Below, piece after piece: positions 25,223-34,870 of a stretch of 64,000 nucleotides of DNA. Under the pieces are notes generated by a model, which was given only the letters and a program-made list of their open reading frames with translations, was not told the origin of the DNA and did no database searches. How positions within the stretch are numbered: the first letter of the stretch is position 1; every line of letters begins with the position of its first letter. The position numbers and the translations under genes were made by a program. The stretch is from Muribaculum gordoncarteri (GTDB lineage Bacteria > Bacteroidota > Bacteroidia > Bacteroidales > Muribaculaceae): contig NZ_CP039393.1 of NCBI RefSeq assembly GCF_004803695.1, forward strand, positions 1,364,001 to 1,428,000, given 5' to 3'.

Positions 25223-25510
25223 ATGGCGATATACAACGACGGCTATCCGGTTTACAAAGGGTTACAGAAACCATTGGAGTTCATGGGAATACGCGGACGT
25301 TTCCTGACATTGGCGGCTGCCGCCATAGGAGTGTCCTTCGTGGGGTTCATAGTGTTCTCCATAGCATTGGGAAAGCTCGCGGGGTTTATCGCCATGCTTG
25401 TAATGGCCGCCGCAGGGCTGGTGACAATATATGTCAAGCAGCGCGGCGGACTGCACAACAAGCGGAAAGACCGTGGAATCTTTATCTATCACAATTTATT
25501 CAAGCACTGA
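25223..25510 (+). CDS. traF: TraF (DUF4133), VirB3-like membrane protein
   Basis: 95 residues: NDGYPVYKGLQKPLEFMGIR, then two membrane segments (about 29-48 and 51-70), then a short basic tail (KQRGGLHNKRKDRG). The conserved YPVYKGLQKP start and the small two-span fold identify the DUF4133 (TraF) family, equivalent to VirB3. Its stop codon is immediately followed by the TraG ATG, so the two are tightly coupled, as in other systems where VirB3 works with VirB4. Confidence 0.85.
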   Translation: MAIYNDGYPVYKGLQKPLEFMGIRGRFLTLAAAAIGVSFVGFIVFSIALGKLAGFIAMLVMAAAGLVTIYVKQRGGLHNKRKDRGIFIYHNLFKH

Positions 25511-28345
25511 ATGGCAAAGGAAAACAAAAAAGTCTTCGACGGGATATACGCCCAGTTGGAGGAAACGGACGGTAATGTGGTGCTGTTCGACGCAAAGGGG
25601 GCCCCCTCTGTCATTTTTGAAATGACAAACCCTGTTCTCCGGCTGTGTACCGACTCGGAGCGGTACATGGTATTTCAGGACGTGCTGGCTAACATCGTCC
25701 AGACGCTCGGCGAGGGCTATGCCTTGCAGAAGCAGGACATATTCTGCCGCCAGCGTTACCACCGCGACGTGCCCGAAGACGCCGAGTTCCTGACCCGGAG
25801 TTATTTCAATTACTTCGAGGGCCGTGAGTTCACTGAAATCACAACCTATCTGATAGTGACACAGGAGGCGCAGCGCGGACAGTTCGTGCAATACGACCCC
25901 AAGAAATGGCTCGACTTCCATTCAAAGGTCGCCAAAGTTGACGACATCCTTACCGAGAAAGGGATAAGCCACCGCAAGCTGACAAAGCCGGAGGTCAACG
26001 AGTACCTGCACCGCTTCATGGCGTTCCATTTCCAGCACGGCCCATTCTCCATGACAAATTTCAAGGCTTCCGACGAATACCTGCGGACAGGCAGCCGCAT
26101 TATCCGCTCATATCCCCTTGTGGATATTGACGAAATAAATCTCCCCTCGGTAGTGAAGCCATATACCGAGATGAGTGTCAACGGTTATCCCGTGGCTACC
26201 GATGTGTTCTCATTTCTTGCCGAAGTGCCCCACGCCGACTGTGTGGTGTTCAATCAGGTGGTGCAGATACCGGGACAGCGGAAGCTGCTCAGAAAACTGC
26301 AAGGTAAGGCGAAACGTCACGGCTCCATGCCCGATCCGAGCAACAAGATAGCGAAAGCCGACATTGAGGAAGTTCTCAACATCCTCGCCGTTGACTCTTC
26401 CCTTCTTGTCAACACCAATTTCAACATCATCGTGAGCTGTCCTCCCGACAAGGTTACACCGGTCACATCGTTTCTTGAGACCAAACTCTACGAGTGCGGC
26501 ATAATGCCGTCACGAACAGCCTACAACCAGCTGGAACTGTTCATCAACTCCTTTCCGGGCTGTGCCTACGGCTTCAATCCCGACTATGACCTGTTCCTCA
26601 CACTGTCGGACTCGGCACTGTGCCTTTTCTTCAAGGAACACCTCAAAGGGTGCGAGGACACGCCTCTCACCACATTCTACACCGACCGTCAGGGACTCCC
26701 GGTGTGCATAGACATAACCGGCAAGGAGGGCAAGGTGAAGATGACCGACAACGCCAACTTCTTCTGCATCGGGCCAAGCGGCAGCGGCAAATCCTTCCAC
26801 ATGAACAGTGTGGTAAGGCAGCTGTTGGAGCAGAACACCGATGTCGTGATGGTCGATACCGGCGACTCCTACGAGGGTATTTGCGGCTATTTCGGCGGCA
26901 CATATATCTCATACTCAAAGGAGAAGCCTATCTCGATGAACCCGTTTAAGGTGACACGCGAGGAATATGAGCAGAACTTCGGGGAGAAGAAGAATTTTCT
27001 CAAATCGCTGATATTCCTGATTTTCAAAGGCAACGAGGCTCCTTCAAAAATTGAGGATATGCTTGTCAACCAGGCCATAGTGGAATATTACGAGGCATAT
27101 TTCAATCCGTTCACCTCATTTTCCGACACGGAGCGCGAGGGCTTGCGCCAGAAATTGCTTGTGGCAGCCAAGATGGAGGACGACTACGAGAAGTTCGCCA
27201 CCGATATGCGTGACATCGAGGAACAGATAAACGCCCCTGAACCGGAGACCAAGACAACCGTCCGCGCCCTCATACTCCCTTCGGAGGAACGGCGCAACAA
27301 GATTATCCGCCAGTGCCGGGCACTGAGGGCCATGATTGTTGACCGTGCCACTACCGAGGCGGAGAAAGAGAAAGCTGCCTCAAAGATTGAGGTATATAAG
27401 AAAGAGCTGCACGAGACCTCGATGCTGATGAAGATTGACAAGCAGATAGACCACATGGAGGAGCAGAAACGCCGCCTCAAAGTGCCGTCGCTCTCCTTCA
27501 ACACCTACTACGAGTTCGCCCTTGAACGGATACCGCAGATCACATCGCTGGAGAAGATACATTTCGACATACGAGACTTTGCCGCTATCCTCAAACAGTT
27601 CTACCGTGGTGGAGAGCTGGAGGTGACGCTCAACTCCGACCTTGACACCAATCTTTTCGACGAGCGGTTCATTGTCTTTGAGATTGACAAGATAAAGGAT
27701 GACCCCGTGCTTTTCCCGATCATCGTGCTGATAATCATGGACGTGTTTCTTCAGAAAATGCGTATCAAGAAAGGACGCAAGGCCCTGATAATCGAGGAGG
27801 CATGGAAAGCGATAGCCTCGCCCACTATGGCGGAGTACATAAAGTTCCTGTATAAGACCGTCCGCAAGTTCCACGGCATAGCCGGTGTGGTGACACAGGA
27901 GCTTAACGATGTGATCGACTCTCCCATCGTTAAGGAGGCGATAATCAACAACTCCGATGTGAAGATATTGCTCGACCAGTCGAAATTCAAGGACAGATAC
28001 AGCGACATAGCGGCCATACTCGGACTGACGCCTATTCAGAAGCAGCAGATATTCACAGTCAACGCCCTCAATAACAAGGAGGGACGCAACTACTTCAAAG
28101 AGGTGTGGATATGCCGCGGCCAGAACTCCGATGTGTATGGCGTCGAGGAGCCGCCGGAATGTTACTGGGCCTACACCACCGAGCGGGCCGAGAAAGAGGC
28201 TCTGAAAATATATCTCCGTCATTACGGCACCATGCAGGAGGCGATAACCAACATCGAGGCCGACCGCAAGAGAGCCGGAATATCCAATTATCTTGATTTT
28301 GCCCGTAAGGTCAACCAACAACAGAAAGTAATGTCGCTATGGTAA
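25511..28345 (+). CDS. traG: TraG, VirB4-like conjugation ATPase
   Basis: A 944-residue ATPase that powers the type IV secretion channel. Walker A is GPSGSGKSFH starting at residue 421; Walker B is KALIIEEAWKA with Glu762-Glu763. The N-terminal domain has the TraG motif NPVLRLCTDSERYMVFQD. Between the two nucleotide-binding motifs, about residues 540-665 form a long charged insert rich in Glu/Lys (for example AEKEKAASKIEVYKKELHET, MEEQKRRLKVP) that looks like coiled coil and makes this protein longer than the simple VirB4 core. The gene abuts traF and overlaps the next gene by 7 bp. Confidence 0.93.
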   Translation: MAKENKKVFDGIYAQLEETDGNVVLFDAKGAPSVIFEMTNPVLRLCTDSERYMVFQDVLANIVQTLGEGYALQKQDIFCRQRYHRDVPEDAEFLTRSYFNYFEGREFTEITTYLIVTQEAQRGQFVQYDPKKWLDFHSKVAKVDDILTEKGISHRKLTKPEVNEYLHRFMAFHFQHGPFSMTNFKASDEYLRTGSRIIRSYPLVDIDEINLPSVVKPYTEMSVNGYPVATDVFSFLAEVPHADCVVFNQVVQIPGQRKLLRKLQGKAKRHGSMPDPSNKIAKADIEEVLNILAVDSSLLVNTNFNIIVSCPPDKVTPVTSFLETKLYECGIMPSRTAYNQLELFINSFPGCAYGFNPDYDLFLTLSDSALCLFFKEHLKGCEDTPLTTFYTDRQGLPVCIDITGKEGKVKMTDNANFFCIGPSGSGKSFHMNSVVRQLLEQNTDVVMVDTGDSYEGICGYFGGTYISYSKEKPISMNPFKVTREEYEQNFGEKKNFLKSLIFLIFKGNEAPSKIEDMLVNQAIVEYYEAYFNPFTSFSDTEREGLRQKLLVAAKMEDDYEKFATDMRDIEEQINAPEPETKTTVRALILPSEERRNKIIRQCRALRAMIVDRATTEAEKEKAASKIEVYKKELHETSMLMKIDKQIDHMEEQKRRLKVPSLSFNTYYEFALERIPQITSLEKIHFDIRDFAAILKQFYRGGELEVTLNSDLDTNLFDERFIVFEIDKIKDDPVLFPIIVLIIMDVFLQKMRIKKGRKALIIEEAWKAIASPTMAEYIKFLYKTVRKFHGIAGVVTQELNDVIDSPIVKEAIINNSDVKILLDQSKFKDRYSDIAAILGLTPIQKQQIFTVNALNNKEGRNYFKEVWICRGQNSDVYGVEEPPECYWAYTTERAEKEALKIYLRHYGTMQEAITNIEADRKRAGISNYLDFARKVNQQQKVMSLW

Positions 28346-29097
28346 ATCCAAAACATAATTCACAATACGCCATGCGTAATCTCATGCTGATTATATGCGT
28401 GACGTGCTTTTTCGGCACTGCCTCGGCTTGGAAAGTGGTGATCGACCCGTACTGCCTGAAAGCGGTGACAACCAATCTCGCATCGCAGAAAGCCATCGAG
28501 GATCAGCACAACAGGAGACTCGACTCCATATCCGCAAAGCAGAACAAGCTGGAGCAATACACCGTGAGCATGGCTACCATCACCGAACTCTACAAGGTGA
28601 CTATGGAGAATATCTCAGGCTTCGGCACCGAGAGCAAATATTATGTGGAGATAGGACTGTGCGCCTTCGACATAGTTAAGAGCGTGCCGGAACTGGTAAA
28701 GACCGTAAGCAAGGCCAAGTTCACCAACAAGGCTCTCTGCCTTAACGAACTCGGCAACCTCACGGCCCAGACACAGCAGCTTGTGGCCGACTTCATCAAT
28801 ATAGTCAACAACGGCAAGGTTCAGAATCCCCTCAAAGGCCAGGCCACCGCCGCAACCAAGAGCGACGGATACAATCTCCTTGACCGTTACGACCGACTGA
28901 CGGTAGCCAACAGGATATACACCGACCTTCTTGAAATCCGCTACAAGGTTCAGGCTATGATGGCTATGGCTCAGTACGCCACAAAAGATGACCTGTTTTT
29001 CGCCATAGACCCGGAGGGCTGGGCCAACATGAAAGTCATGCAGAATCAGGTCGGTATGCTGATACTCAACTGGAACGGACTGCGGATTATAAAATGA
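28339..29097 (+). CDS. Secreted conjugation protein, TraI-like
   Basis: A 252-residue exported protein: signal peptide NLMLIICVTCFFGTASAW, then a helical body with a coiled-coil segment (NRRLDSISAKQNKLEQYTVS). The C-terminus DDLFFAIDPEGWANMKVMQN ends NWNGLRIIK. That C-terminal block is also present in the protein at 46238, which indicates paralogy. Its place between TraG and TraJ matches the TraI-type periplasmic protein of CTnDOT-like elements. Its role in the channel is unknown. It starts 7 bp before the traG stop. Confidence 0.65.
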   Translation: MVNPKHNSQYAMRNLMLIICVTCFFGTASAWKVVIDPYCLKAVTTNLASQKAIEDQHNRRLDSISAKQNKLEQYTVSMATITELYKVTMENISGFGTESKYYVEIGLCAFDIVKSVPELVKTVSKAKFTNKALCLNELGNLTAQTQQLVADFINIVNNGKVQNPLKGQATAATKSDGYNLLDRYDRLTVANRIYTDLLEIRYKVQAMMAMAQYATKDDLFFAIDPEGWANMKVMQNQVGMLILNWNGLRIIK

Positions 29098-29107
29098 CGG
29101 AGCCATT

Positions 29108-29782
29108 ATGATACGCAAACTTACAACTCTCGTTCTTGTGGCTCTGCTTCTTTCCTTCAAGTCATTCGCCTTCGACTTCCCGAAAGACCTGCCGACATTC
29201 GAGGCACTTATGGCTCTGCACAAGGCTGTCAAGAAAGATGAAGACCAGGCGTTGGCACGCATAGCCACGAGCTTCGGGGAGCAATCGCTTGTCACCAAAG
29301 GGGCGGAGAAGTTCAATGATGTACGCTCGACGCTCGACACCAAACTCAACAACACATACTCATACGTGATACTCGCCGCTGCCATATCCTCGACCGCCAG
29401 CTCACTCTATCTGCTGACAAAGGAGTACAAGGACTTTACGGTAAACACCTACAAGTATGTGACCATGAAGCCTTTTGTCGCGTGGTACTATGCCGACGCC
29501 AACCTTGCCATAGCACGCGAGATAAAGCACGCCCAGAAACTCTACGCTACCGTGGCCGCCTCCGGCATAAACCTCATGAAAGCCTCGATGGACGAGAAGA
29601 TGAACCTTGTCATGTCGTTGAAGGACACCATAGAGAACGCCCGGCGGATTATCGACAACGCCAACCTGTGGTGCTACCTCATGACAAACTGCGGCTGGAA
29701 GCCTGACTACATCTGGGAGATACTCACCTCCGATGTCAAGGACGAGATTGTGGGAGCGGTAATCAACAAGTGGAACCAATAA
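29108..29782 (+). CDS. Secreted conjugation-operon protein of unknown function
   Basis: 224 residues with a signal peptide (KLTTLVLVALLLSFKSFAF), then a mainly helical protein containing one further hydrophobic stretch (YVILAAAISSTASSLYLLTK, about 80-99) and a conserved-looking C-terminus NLWCYLMTNCGWKPDYIW with two cysteines. No family name is recognised. It is in line with the tra operon (10 bp after the previous gene, 13 bp before the next), so it is probably a periplasmic or inner-membrane part of the transfer machine. Confidence 0.6.
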   Translation: MIRKLTTLVLVALLLSFKSFAFDFPKDLPTFEALMALHKAVKKDEDQALARIATSFGEQSLVTKGAEKFNDVRSTLDTKLNNTYSYVILAAAISSTASSLYLLTKEYKDFTVNTYKYVTMKPFVAWYYADANLAIAREIKHAQKLYATVAASGINLMKASMDEKMNLVMSLKDTIENARRIIDNANLWCYLMTNCGWKPDYIWEILTSDVKDEIVGAVINKWNQ

Positions 29783-29795
29783 ACATATACCGATC

Positions 29796-30485
29796 ATGAA
29801 ATTCAGAACAATCACCGCATTATCGCTCGCCCTGCTCATCGCGGCACTCCCGGCGGCGGTATCGGCCAAGACGCCCAAAATCCATGACGACCAGAAGGAG
29901 AAGCAATGGCAGTCGATGGAGAACGGGCCGTGGGGCTTCGCTCCCGACTGGTACTATTATTTCCTGCACAAGAATTATTCCGGCGCGGAAATGTACTGGA
30001 AGTGGGCCGGCTTCAAATCCGGCTACCGCGTCCGCTTCAAGGAGGAGAAATCAAATGTAAAACGCATCATGCCCGTGCGTGTCACGGCGGAAGAGACCCA
30101 GCGGCAGAAACTCTCTAAAGTTGAGAAAGAGCGTGCATACGTCGAATCTCTCTACAAGGAGGAACTGGCACGCGAGGCTGACCGGGCTGTCGATGTCACC
30201 TATTCGATCTACAAGGACGAGTTCAGCCGTATGCAGGACTGTATCGCCGACGGGCTTCTCTACTGCCTTAACAAGAGCAAGGGAAAGATGAAGTATCAGG
30301 TTGACGAGCTGTCGCGGCAGAACGAGATCATCTGCGCCAATATCGCCTATATCCATAAACAGGGTGTCGGCTACGGGCTGGAGAATGCAAAGCGTCAGCA
30401 GGCATACGAGGAGGCAAAGTCCGAGATGGGAAAACTGGTGTCGCGCACCGCCCGCCTCGCGGCAGTGGCAGCCACCCACTACTAA
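29796..30485 (+). CDS. Secreted conjugation-operon protein of unknown function
   Basis: 229 residues with a signal peptide (ITALSLALLIAALPAAVSAK), an aromatic-rich segment (GPWGFAPDWYYYFLHKNYSG, then MYWKWAGFKSGYRVRF), and a charged helical C-terminal half (VEKERAYVESLYKEELAREA). This aromatic pattern recurs in Bacteroides tra operons between TraG and TraJ. It is likely periplasmic. No enzymatic motif is visible. Confidence 0.6.
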   Translation: MKFRTITALSLALLIAALPAAVSAKTPKIHDDQKEKQWQSMENGPWGFAPDWYYYFLHKNYSGAEMYWKWAGFKSGYRVRFKEEKSNVKRIMPVRVTAEETQRQKLSKVEKERAYVESLYKEELAREADRAVDVTYSIYKDEFSRMQDCIADGLLYCLNKSKGKMKYQVDELSRQNEIICANIAYIHKQGVGYGLENAKRQQAYEEAKSEMGKLVSRTARLAAVAATHY

Positions 30486-30511
30486 CATTAACCTGACTAA
30501 TTGAAAACTAT

Positions 30512-31657
30512 ATGACTTTATTATCAATACTCTGCACAATGGGGCTTCCGGCTATCGACCAGAGCCTCGACAAGCTGCTTGTGGCGATGGAGGCGTTTCC
30601 GAATGTGGCGATTTTAGGCGATACAATCAGCTTCGCCCGTATGCTCGGACTGTTGCTCGCCCTGTGCGTAGGCTCATACGAGTGCTGGATGATGATGCTC
30701 GGACGGCGAGGCATGGACGTGATGAAGCTGCTCCGCATCATAGGCATATCAATGTGCATATCATCTTCATCATGGATATGCTCGGCTCTCCAGATGCCAG
30801 GCAAGTCTTTGGAAGCCACCACTAAGTCAATGGCTATGGCGAAGAACAAGGAGGTCGCGGCACTGGAGCTGAAAGTGGCCCAGAAGCAAGGCGAGTACCT
30901 TGAACGCCTCCGTGCAGTGCAGGATTCAATATCCACTGCAAAACAGGTGGCGTCCATAGGCGAGGACGCGAACTGGTGGGACAAACTCGTGTATAACGTG
31001 GAAAACCTCGGCGAGACCATCAACAACTACGCCCAGCGTGCGGCGGTGGCCGCTGAGACAAAGGTAAGCGAATGGATAAACGACGTGATACGCTTTGTCG
31101 GGGAGCTGATTTTCCAGATGTCCTACTACGGCATACTTGTGGCGCAGAGGATATTCATAGCGATAATGATTGTGTTCTGCCCCATAATGTTCGCCCTGTC
31201 ACTCGCTCCGCCGTGGAACTCGGCATGGAGCCAATGGATGTCAAAATTCCTCTCCCTCACGTTATGGGGCTTCGTGACCTATATGTGCCTGTACTATATA
31301 GACTTCATACTGATGTATAATCTTCAGGAGGATCTGGTGGCCTACAACCACCTGTTGCACGGTGCTGTCAACTCATGGGAGCAGATAGGCGCGCTCGGTT
31401 TGCAGGGCATAGGCTCCAACTGCATGTACGCTATGGGTATGCTTGTCGGGGCCTATATCATACGCTTCGTTCCCGAAGTCGCCTCATGGCTTATACCCGG
31501 CGGTGTCAGCAGCGGTGCCGCCTCTCCCTCAGGCAGTGTCGCTATGGGCGCGGCGATGATGGGCGGCTCGGCGGCTCTCAAAGCCACCAACGTGACCCGG
31601 AACGTGGCCGGTTCAATCGGCGCACAGGCAGGAAGAAATCTGAAACACACCCCTTAA
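30512..31657 (+). CDS. traJ: TraJ, polytopic inner-membrane channel protein
   Basis: A 381-residue polytopic membrane protein, the TraJ/VirB6-like component. Hydrophobic segments occur around residues 45-65, 80-95, 215-240 and 250-275, and a glycine/alanine-rich tail follows (GAASPSGSVAMGAAMMGGSA). The central MSYYGILVAQRIFIAIMIVF and FCPIMFALSLAPPWNSAWSQ motifs are characteristic of the CTnDOT TraJ family. It probably forms the inner-membrane pore together with TraG. The spacing to its neighbours is 26 and 19 bp within the operon. Confidence 0.88.
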   Translation: MTLLSILCTMGLPAIDQSLDKLLVAMEAFPNVAILGDTISFARMLGLLLALCVGSYECWMMMLGRRGMDVMKLLRIIGISMCISSSSWICSALQMPGKSLEATTKSMAMAKNKEVAALELKVAQKQGEYLERLRAVQDSISTAKQVASIGEDANWWDKLVYNVENLGETINNYAQRAAVAAETKVSEWINDVIRFVGELIFQMSYYGILVAQRIFIAIMIVFCPIMFALSLAPPWNSAWSQWMSKFLSLTLWGFVTYMCLYYIDFILMYNLQEDLVAYNHLLHGAVNSWEQIGALGLQGIGSNCMYAMGMLVGAYIIRFVPEVASWLIPGGVSSGAASPSGSVAMGAAMMGGSAALKATNVTRNVAGSIGAQAGRNLKHTP

Positions 31658-31676
31658 TCCGACTAACAAGATTATC

Positions 31677-32273
31677 ATGCTGATAAAATCCCTTGAACAG
31701 AAAACACGGCTCGCAATGATGACGGTAATGGCAACCATAATAGGTTGCGCCGCCATCTGCGGGTTCACCGTGTGGCGTTGCGTGTCGCTCGTGACCGAGG
31801 AGCGCAAGCAGATATATATTCTTGACGGCGACATACCGTTCCTTGCCGAGCGTGCCGGACTTGAAGCCAATTTCATCATGGAGGCGAAAGCGCATATCCA
31901 GCTCTTCCACCAGTATTTTTTCAATCTCCCTCCCGACAACGACTATATCAAGTGGACTGTCGGCAAGGCCATGTATATGGCAGACGGCACAGCCCTGAAG
32001 CAGAAGCAGGCCCTTGACGAAAACGGCTTTTACTCCGACATCATATCATCTTCGGCTGTCTGCACCATAATCTGCGACTCTATCCAGTTCGACGAGCATA
32101 CACGCAAGTTCAGCTACTACGGGACGCAGATTATCAAGAGGCGCACGCGCGATCTAAAACGCACCATGCTCACCACCGGCTATGTGGAGAATGTGCCACG
32201 TACACAGAACAATCCCCACGGACTGATGATAACCAACTGGCGTACTCTTGAAAACAAAGACCTTGACTATTAA
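31677..32273 (+). CDS. traK: TraK, VirB8-like bitopic protein
   Basis: A 198-residue protein with one N-terminal membrane segment (residues 13-33, ALMMTVMATIIGCAAICGF-like hydrophobic run) and a periplasmic NTF2-like domain containing HIQLFHQYFFNLPPDNDYIK, a hallmark of TraK in Bacteroides elements. VirB8-type proteins connect the inner-membrane complex to the periplasmic core. All residues after the anchor look intact. It sits between TraJ and TraL as in CTnDOT. Confidence 0.87.
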   Translation: MLIKSLEQKTRLAMMTVMATIIGCAAICGFTVWRCVSLVTEERKQIYILDGDIPFLAERAGLEANFIMEAKAHIQLFHQYFFNLPPDNDYIKWTVGKAMYMADGTALKQKQALDENGFYSDIISSSAVCTIICDSIQFDEHTRKFSYYGTQIIKRRTRDLKRTMLTTGYVENVPRTQNNPHGLMITNWRTLENKDLDY

Positions 32274-32283
32274 AACCTGACTT

Positions 32284-32781
32284 ATGAAATCACTCAGACA
32301 AACTTTCAGCGACAACCGGAGGAAAGCGCATGGCGCAATACGCTCATGGCTCCGGCCGAAGATGGGTGCCATAGGCACACGTTACCGTCTGGCCGCCCGG
32401 ATCAGAAAGGCCAATTCATGGGCCACGCGACACCCTCGCCGGACTTTCGGCTATGTCGTCGGCTCCCTGCTGATGATACTCTTGTGCGACATAATAGTGA
32501 CCGGGGCGCGGATGGAATCACAGGAGCCGGAACTGCAATCCATCGCCAAGGTCGAGCCTATCTTCAGCGGTTTCCGCACCATTCAGGCCAACAAGGAGGC
32601 GCAACGCCGACGGCTCATGGAGATAACAGGCGACGGTCAGACGGTCAAGCATGAACTTGACTCCCTTATCGCAATTCCACGCAAGAGCCATGCCGACTCA
32701 ATCGGCATAATACGCCGGTACAGGCAACTCGAACAGATTGTAAAATCCCTCAAACATAACGATAACAATGAAAAAAATTAA
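32284..32781 (+). CDS. traL: TraL-like bitopic protein (DUF3989-type)
   Basis: 165 residues: a basic cytoplasmic N-terminus (RQTFSDNRRKAHGAIRSWLR), one membrane segment (GYVVGSLLMILLCDIIVTGA, about 59-78), and a periplasmic helical part with IFSGFRTIQANKEAQRRRLM. Its place between TraK and TraM identifies the TraL slot; it is somewhat longer than short TraL proteins because of the basic N-terminus. It overlaps the traM start by 14 bp. Confidence 0.65.
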   Translation: MKSLRQTFSDNRRKAHGAIRSWLRPKMGAIGTRYRLAARIRKANSWATRHPRRTFGYVVGSLLMILLCDIIVTGARMESQEPELQSIAKVEPIFSGFRTIQANKEAQRRRLMEITGDGQTVKHELDSLIAIPRKSHADSIGIIRRYRQLEQIVKSLKHNDNNEKN

Positions 32782-33967
32782 TTTCAGACAACCGAAGTAT
32801 ATCTTCCCTGCGGTGATTTTCGTGCCGCTGTGTGCGCTGATATATTTCGCAATGGAGACTTTCGGCGGCGGTGGCGATGACCCTCAGGCCGTGGCTACAG
32901 ACCGTATCAACTCCACTCTGCCGGAGGCCAACGCCGAGGCTCCCGGTGACAAGATGTTCGAGATGTCACGCCGCTTCGGTGACGAAGACGCCTTTACCGC
33001 CGTGGGCGCGCTCGGCGAGGAACAGGAGGAACGCGAGGCTCTTGAACACGGCTACACCGAGGACGAGCTGAACCGTCTCGACGCGGCCGAGGCCGAGCGT
33101 ATCCGTCAGCAGCAGGAGCTGGAGGAACTGGAGCGTTCCCTTGCTGAATCGCGCCGGCATATCAACTCATACGCTTACGGTGACGGCTATAATCCTGCCG
33201 ACTATGAACCTGCCGTTGACCCCCGGAGCGAATATGCACGCGACCTTGAGGCGATACAGCAGCGCAGCTACGAGCGTCAGAAAGCTATCGAGGCCGGACT
33301 TGGCATAGGACAGCCCGACCCGGAGGAAGCCATGCGCAAGCACCGGGCCGACTCCATAGCAAGGGCGCGGGAGATAGAGCGTGAGAAGAACCGCCCATTG
33401 CTGGTGCTTAAATCACGGGAGACAAATGCCGACAAATTCAATACAGTGGGTAGTTCGGCCGATAATGTCGATGCTCCGCTTATCCGTGCCATGATCGACA
33501 AGACAACAAAGGCGCATGAGGGCACGAGGCTACGCTTCAAGTTGCTCGACGATGTGACAATACATGATGTGAGGCTTGCCAAAGGCACATATCTGTACGG
33601 CACCGTCACCGGCTTCGGCCAACAGCGTGTCCGCGCCGCCATCACTTCAATTCTTGTAGGCGGAAAGTTCCTGAAAGTGAATCTTTCGGTGTTCGACAAC
33701 GACGGCATGGAGGGCTTCTATGTCCCGGAGTCCGCTTTCCGCGATTTTATGAAAGAGGCGGGTGCCAGCACAGTGCAGCAGAATATCAGCTTTGAGTCCG
33801 AGAGCGGCTACGGCTCCGGAATATCCGGCGAGGCCATCGCTTTGCAGGCTCTCCAGAATATGTATAACTCCGCGACTTCCGCTGTGTCGGCCAATATCCG
33901 CAAGAACAAGGCGAAAATCAAATACAACACCATCGTTTACCTTATCAATTCAGACGAAGCATATTAA
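32768..33967 (+). CDS. traM: TraM, VirB10-like core protein
   Basis: A 399-residue protein with a short cytoplasmic N-terminus, one membrane segment (IFPAVIFVPLCALIYFAMET), a long charged, disordered periplasmic linker (residues 60-220, with the Glu-rich run DAAEAERIRQQQELEELERS) and a C-terminal beta-barrel domain with LLDDVTIHDVRLAKGTYLYG and GGKFLKVNLSVFDNDGMEGF. This is the TraM architecture of Bacteroides elements, equivalent to VirB10, spanning from inner to outer membrane. It overlaps traL and precedes traN by 21 bp. Confidence 0.9.
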   Translation: MKKINFRQPKYIFPAVIFVPLCALIYFAMETFGGGGDDPQAVATDRINSTLPEANAEAPGDKMFEMSRRFGDEDAFTAVGALGEEQEEREALEHGYTEDELNRLDAAEAERIRQQQELEELERSLAESRRHINSYAYGDGYNPADYEPAVDPRSEYARDLEAIQQRSYERQKAIEAGLGIGQPDPEEAMRKHRADSIARAREIEREKNRPLLVLKSRETNADKFNTVGSSADNVDAPLIRAMIDKTTKAHEGTRLRFKLLDDVTIHDVRLAKGTYLYGTVTGFGQQRVRAAITSILVGGKFLKVNLSVFDNDGMEGFYVPESAFRDFMKEAGASTVQQNISFESESGYGSGISGEAIALQALQNMYNSATSAVSANIRKNKAKIKYNTIVYLINSDEAY

Positions 33968-33988
33968 ACGGTAATCAACCAACCCATT

Positions 33989-34861
33989 ATGAAAGATAAA
34001 ATAATTGCAGCTACCCTCGCGCTATGCGCCGTCGCAATCCCGGCGACCGCCAAAGAGAAGATCCTTGTCAACTCGGAAGTGACAACACATATCGTCATGC
34101 CTGAGAATATCAAGATGGTGGACTTATCCACCACAAAGATTATCGGCAACCAGTGTGCCGACAACATCGTGCGTATCAAGCCGTTCATCGAGGCTGACTC
34201 CGTACTTACCCACTACCGGGAGGGTGAGCTGATGGGTACTCTCACACTCATCGGCGAGCGACATCTGGCACAGTACGATGTGGTATATACCGCCGCCCCT
34301 TCGCGTGCCGCCTCTATCCACCGTGTGCCATACGCCGGTTTGGACTCCTACATCAATCCGGAGGTATCCATGCCTCAGTCGGAAATGGCACGTTACGCCT
34401 GGGCCGTATATGGCAGCGGTCGAAAATACAATCAGGTGGTGTCTAAAGCCAACGGCATGAAGGCGATTGTTAACAACATCTATTCGATAGGCGACTATTT
34501 CTTCATCGACTATTCCCTTCAGAACAGCACCAAGATAGCATACGACATCGCCGAGGTGCGTGTGAAGCTCACAGACAAGAAGGAGGTCAAGGCCACAAAC
34601 TCTCAGACGGTGGAACTGTCGCCTGTTTATTCGCTGAACCTTGCAAAGAAGTTCAAGAAGAACTACCGCAACGTGCTTGTGCTCGATAAGCTGACTTTCC
34701 CGGACGAGAAGGTGCTCCGCATCGAAATATCGGAGAACCAGATAAGCGGACGTGTCATAACCCTTACCGTGGAGTATGACGATATTCTCAACGCCGACGG
34801 CTTCGACTCCGACATACTCAAAAATCTGCCGTTCAACTATTCACCCCATATCTACAAATAA
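33989..34861 (+). CDS. traN: TraN (DUF4138), VirB9-like outer core protein
   Basis: A 290-residue secreted protein with a signal peptide (IIAATLALCAVAIPATA) and a beta-rich body: EKILVNSEVTTHIVMPENIK at the start, QNSTKIAYDIAEVRVKLTDK in the middle, and LRIEISENQISGRVITLTVE near the end. These motifs define DUF4138 (TraN), the partner of TraM in the periplasmic/outer-membrane core. It lies in the expected order after traM and 10 bp before traO. Confidence 0.88.
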   Translation: MKDKIIAATLALCAVAIPATAKEKILVNSEVTTHIVMPENIKMVDLSTTKIIGNQCADNIVRIKPFIEADSVLTHYREGELMGTLTLIGERHLAQYDVVYTAAPSRAASIHRVPYAGLDSYINPEVSMPQSEMARYAWAVYGSGRKYNQVVSKANGMKAIVNNIYSIGDYFFIDYSLQNSTKIAYDIAEVRVKLTDKKEVKATNSQTVELSPVYSLNLAKKFKKNYRNVLVLDKLTFPDEKVLRIEISENQISGRVITLTVEYDDILNADGFDSDILKNLPFNYSPHIYK

Positions 34862-34870
34862 TCCGGCACT

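Noticed and set aside
27380-28321. Minus-strand frame of 313 codons
   Set aside because: Antisense shadow of the TraG ATPase domain, caused by GC-rich codons.
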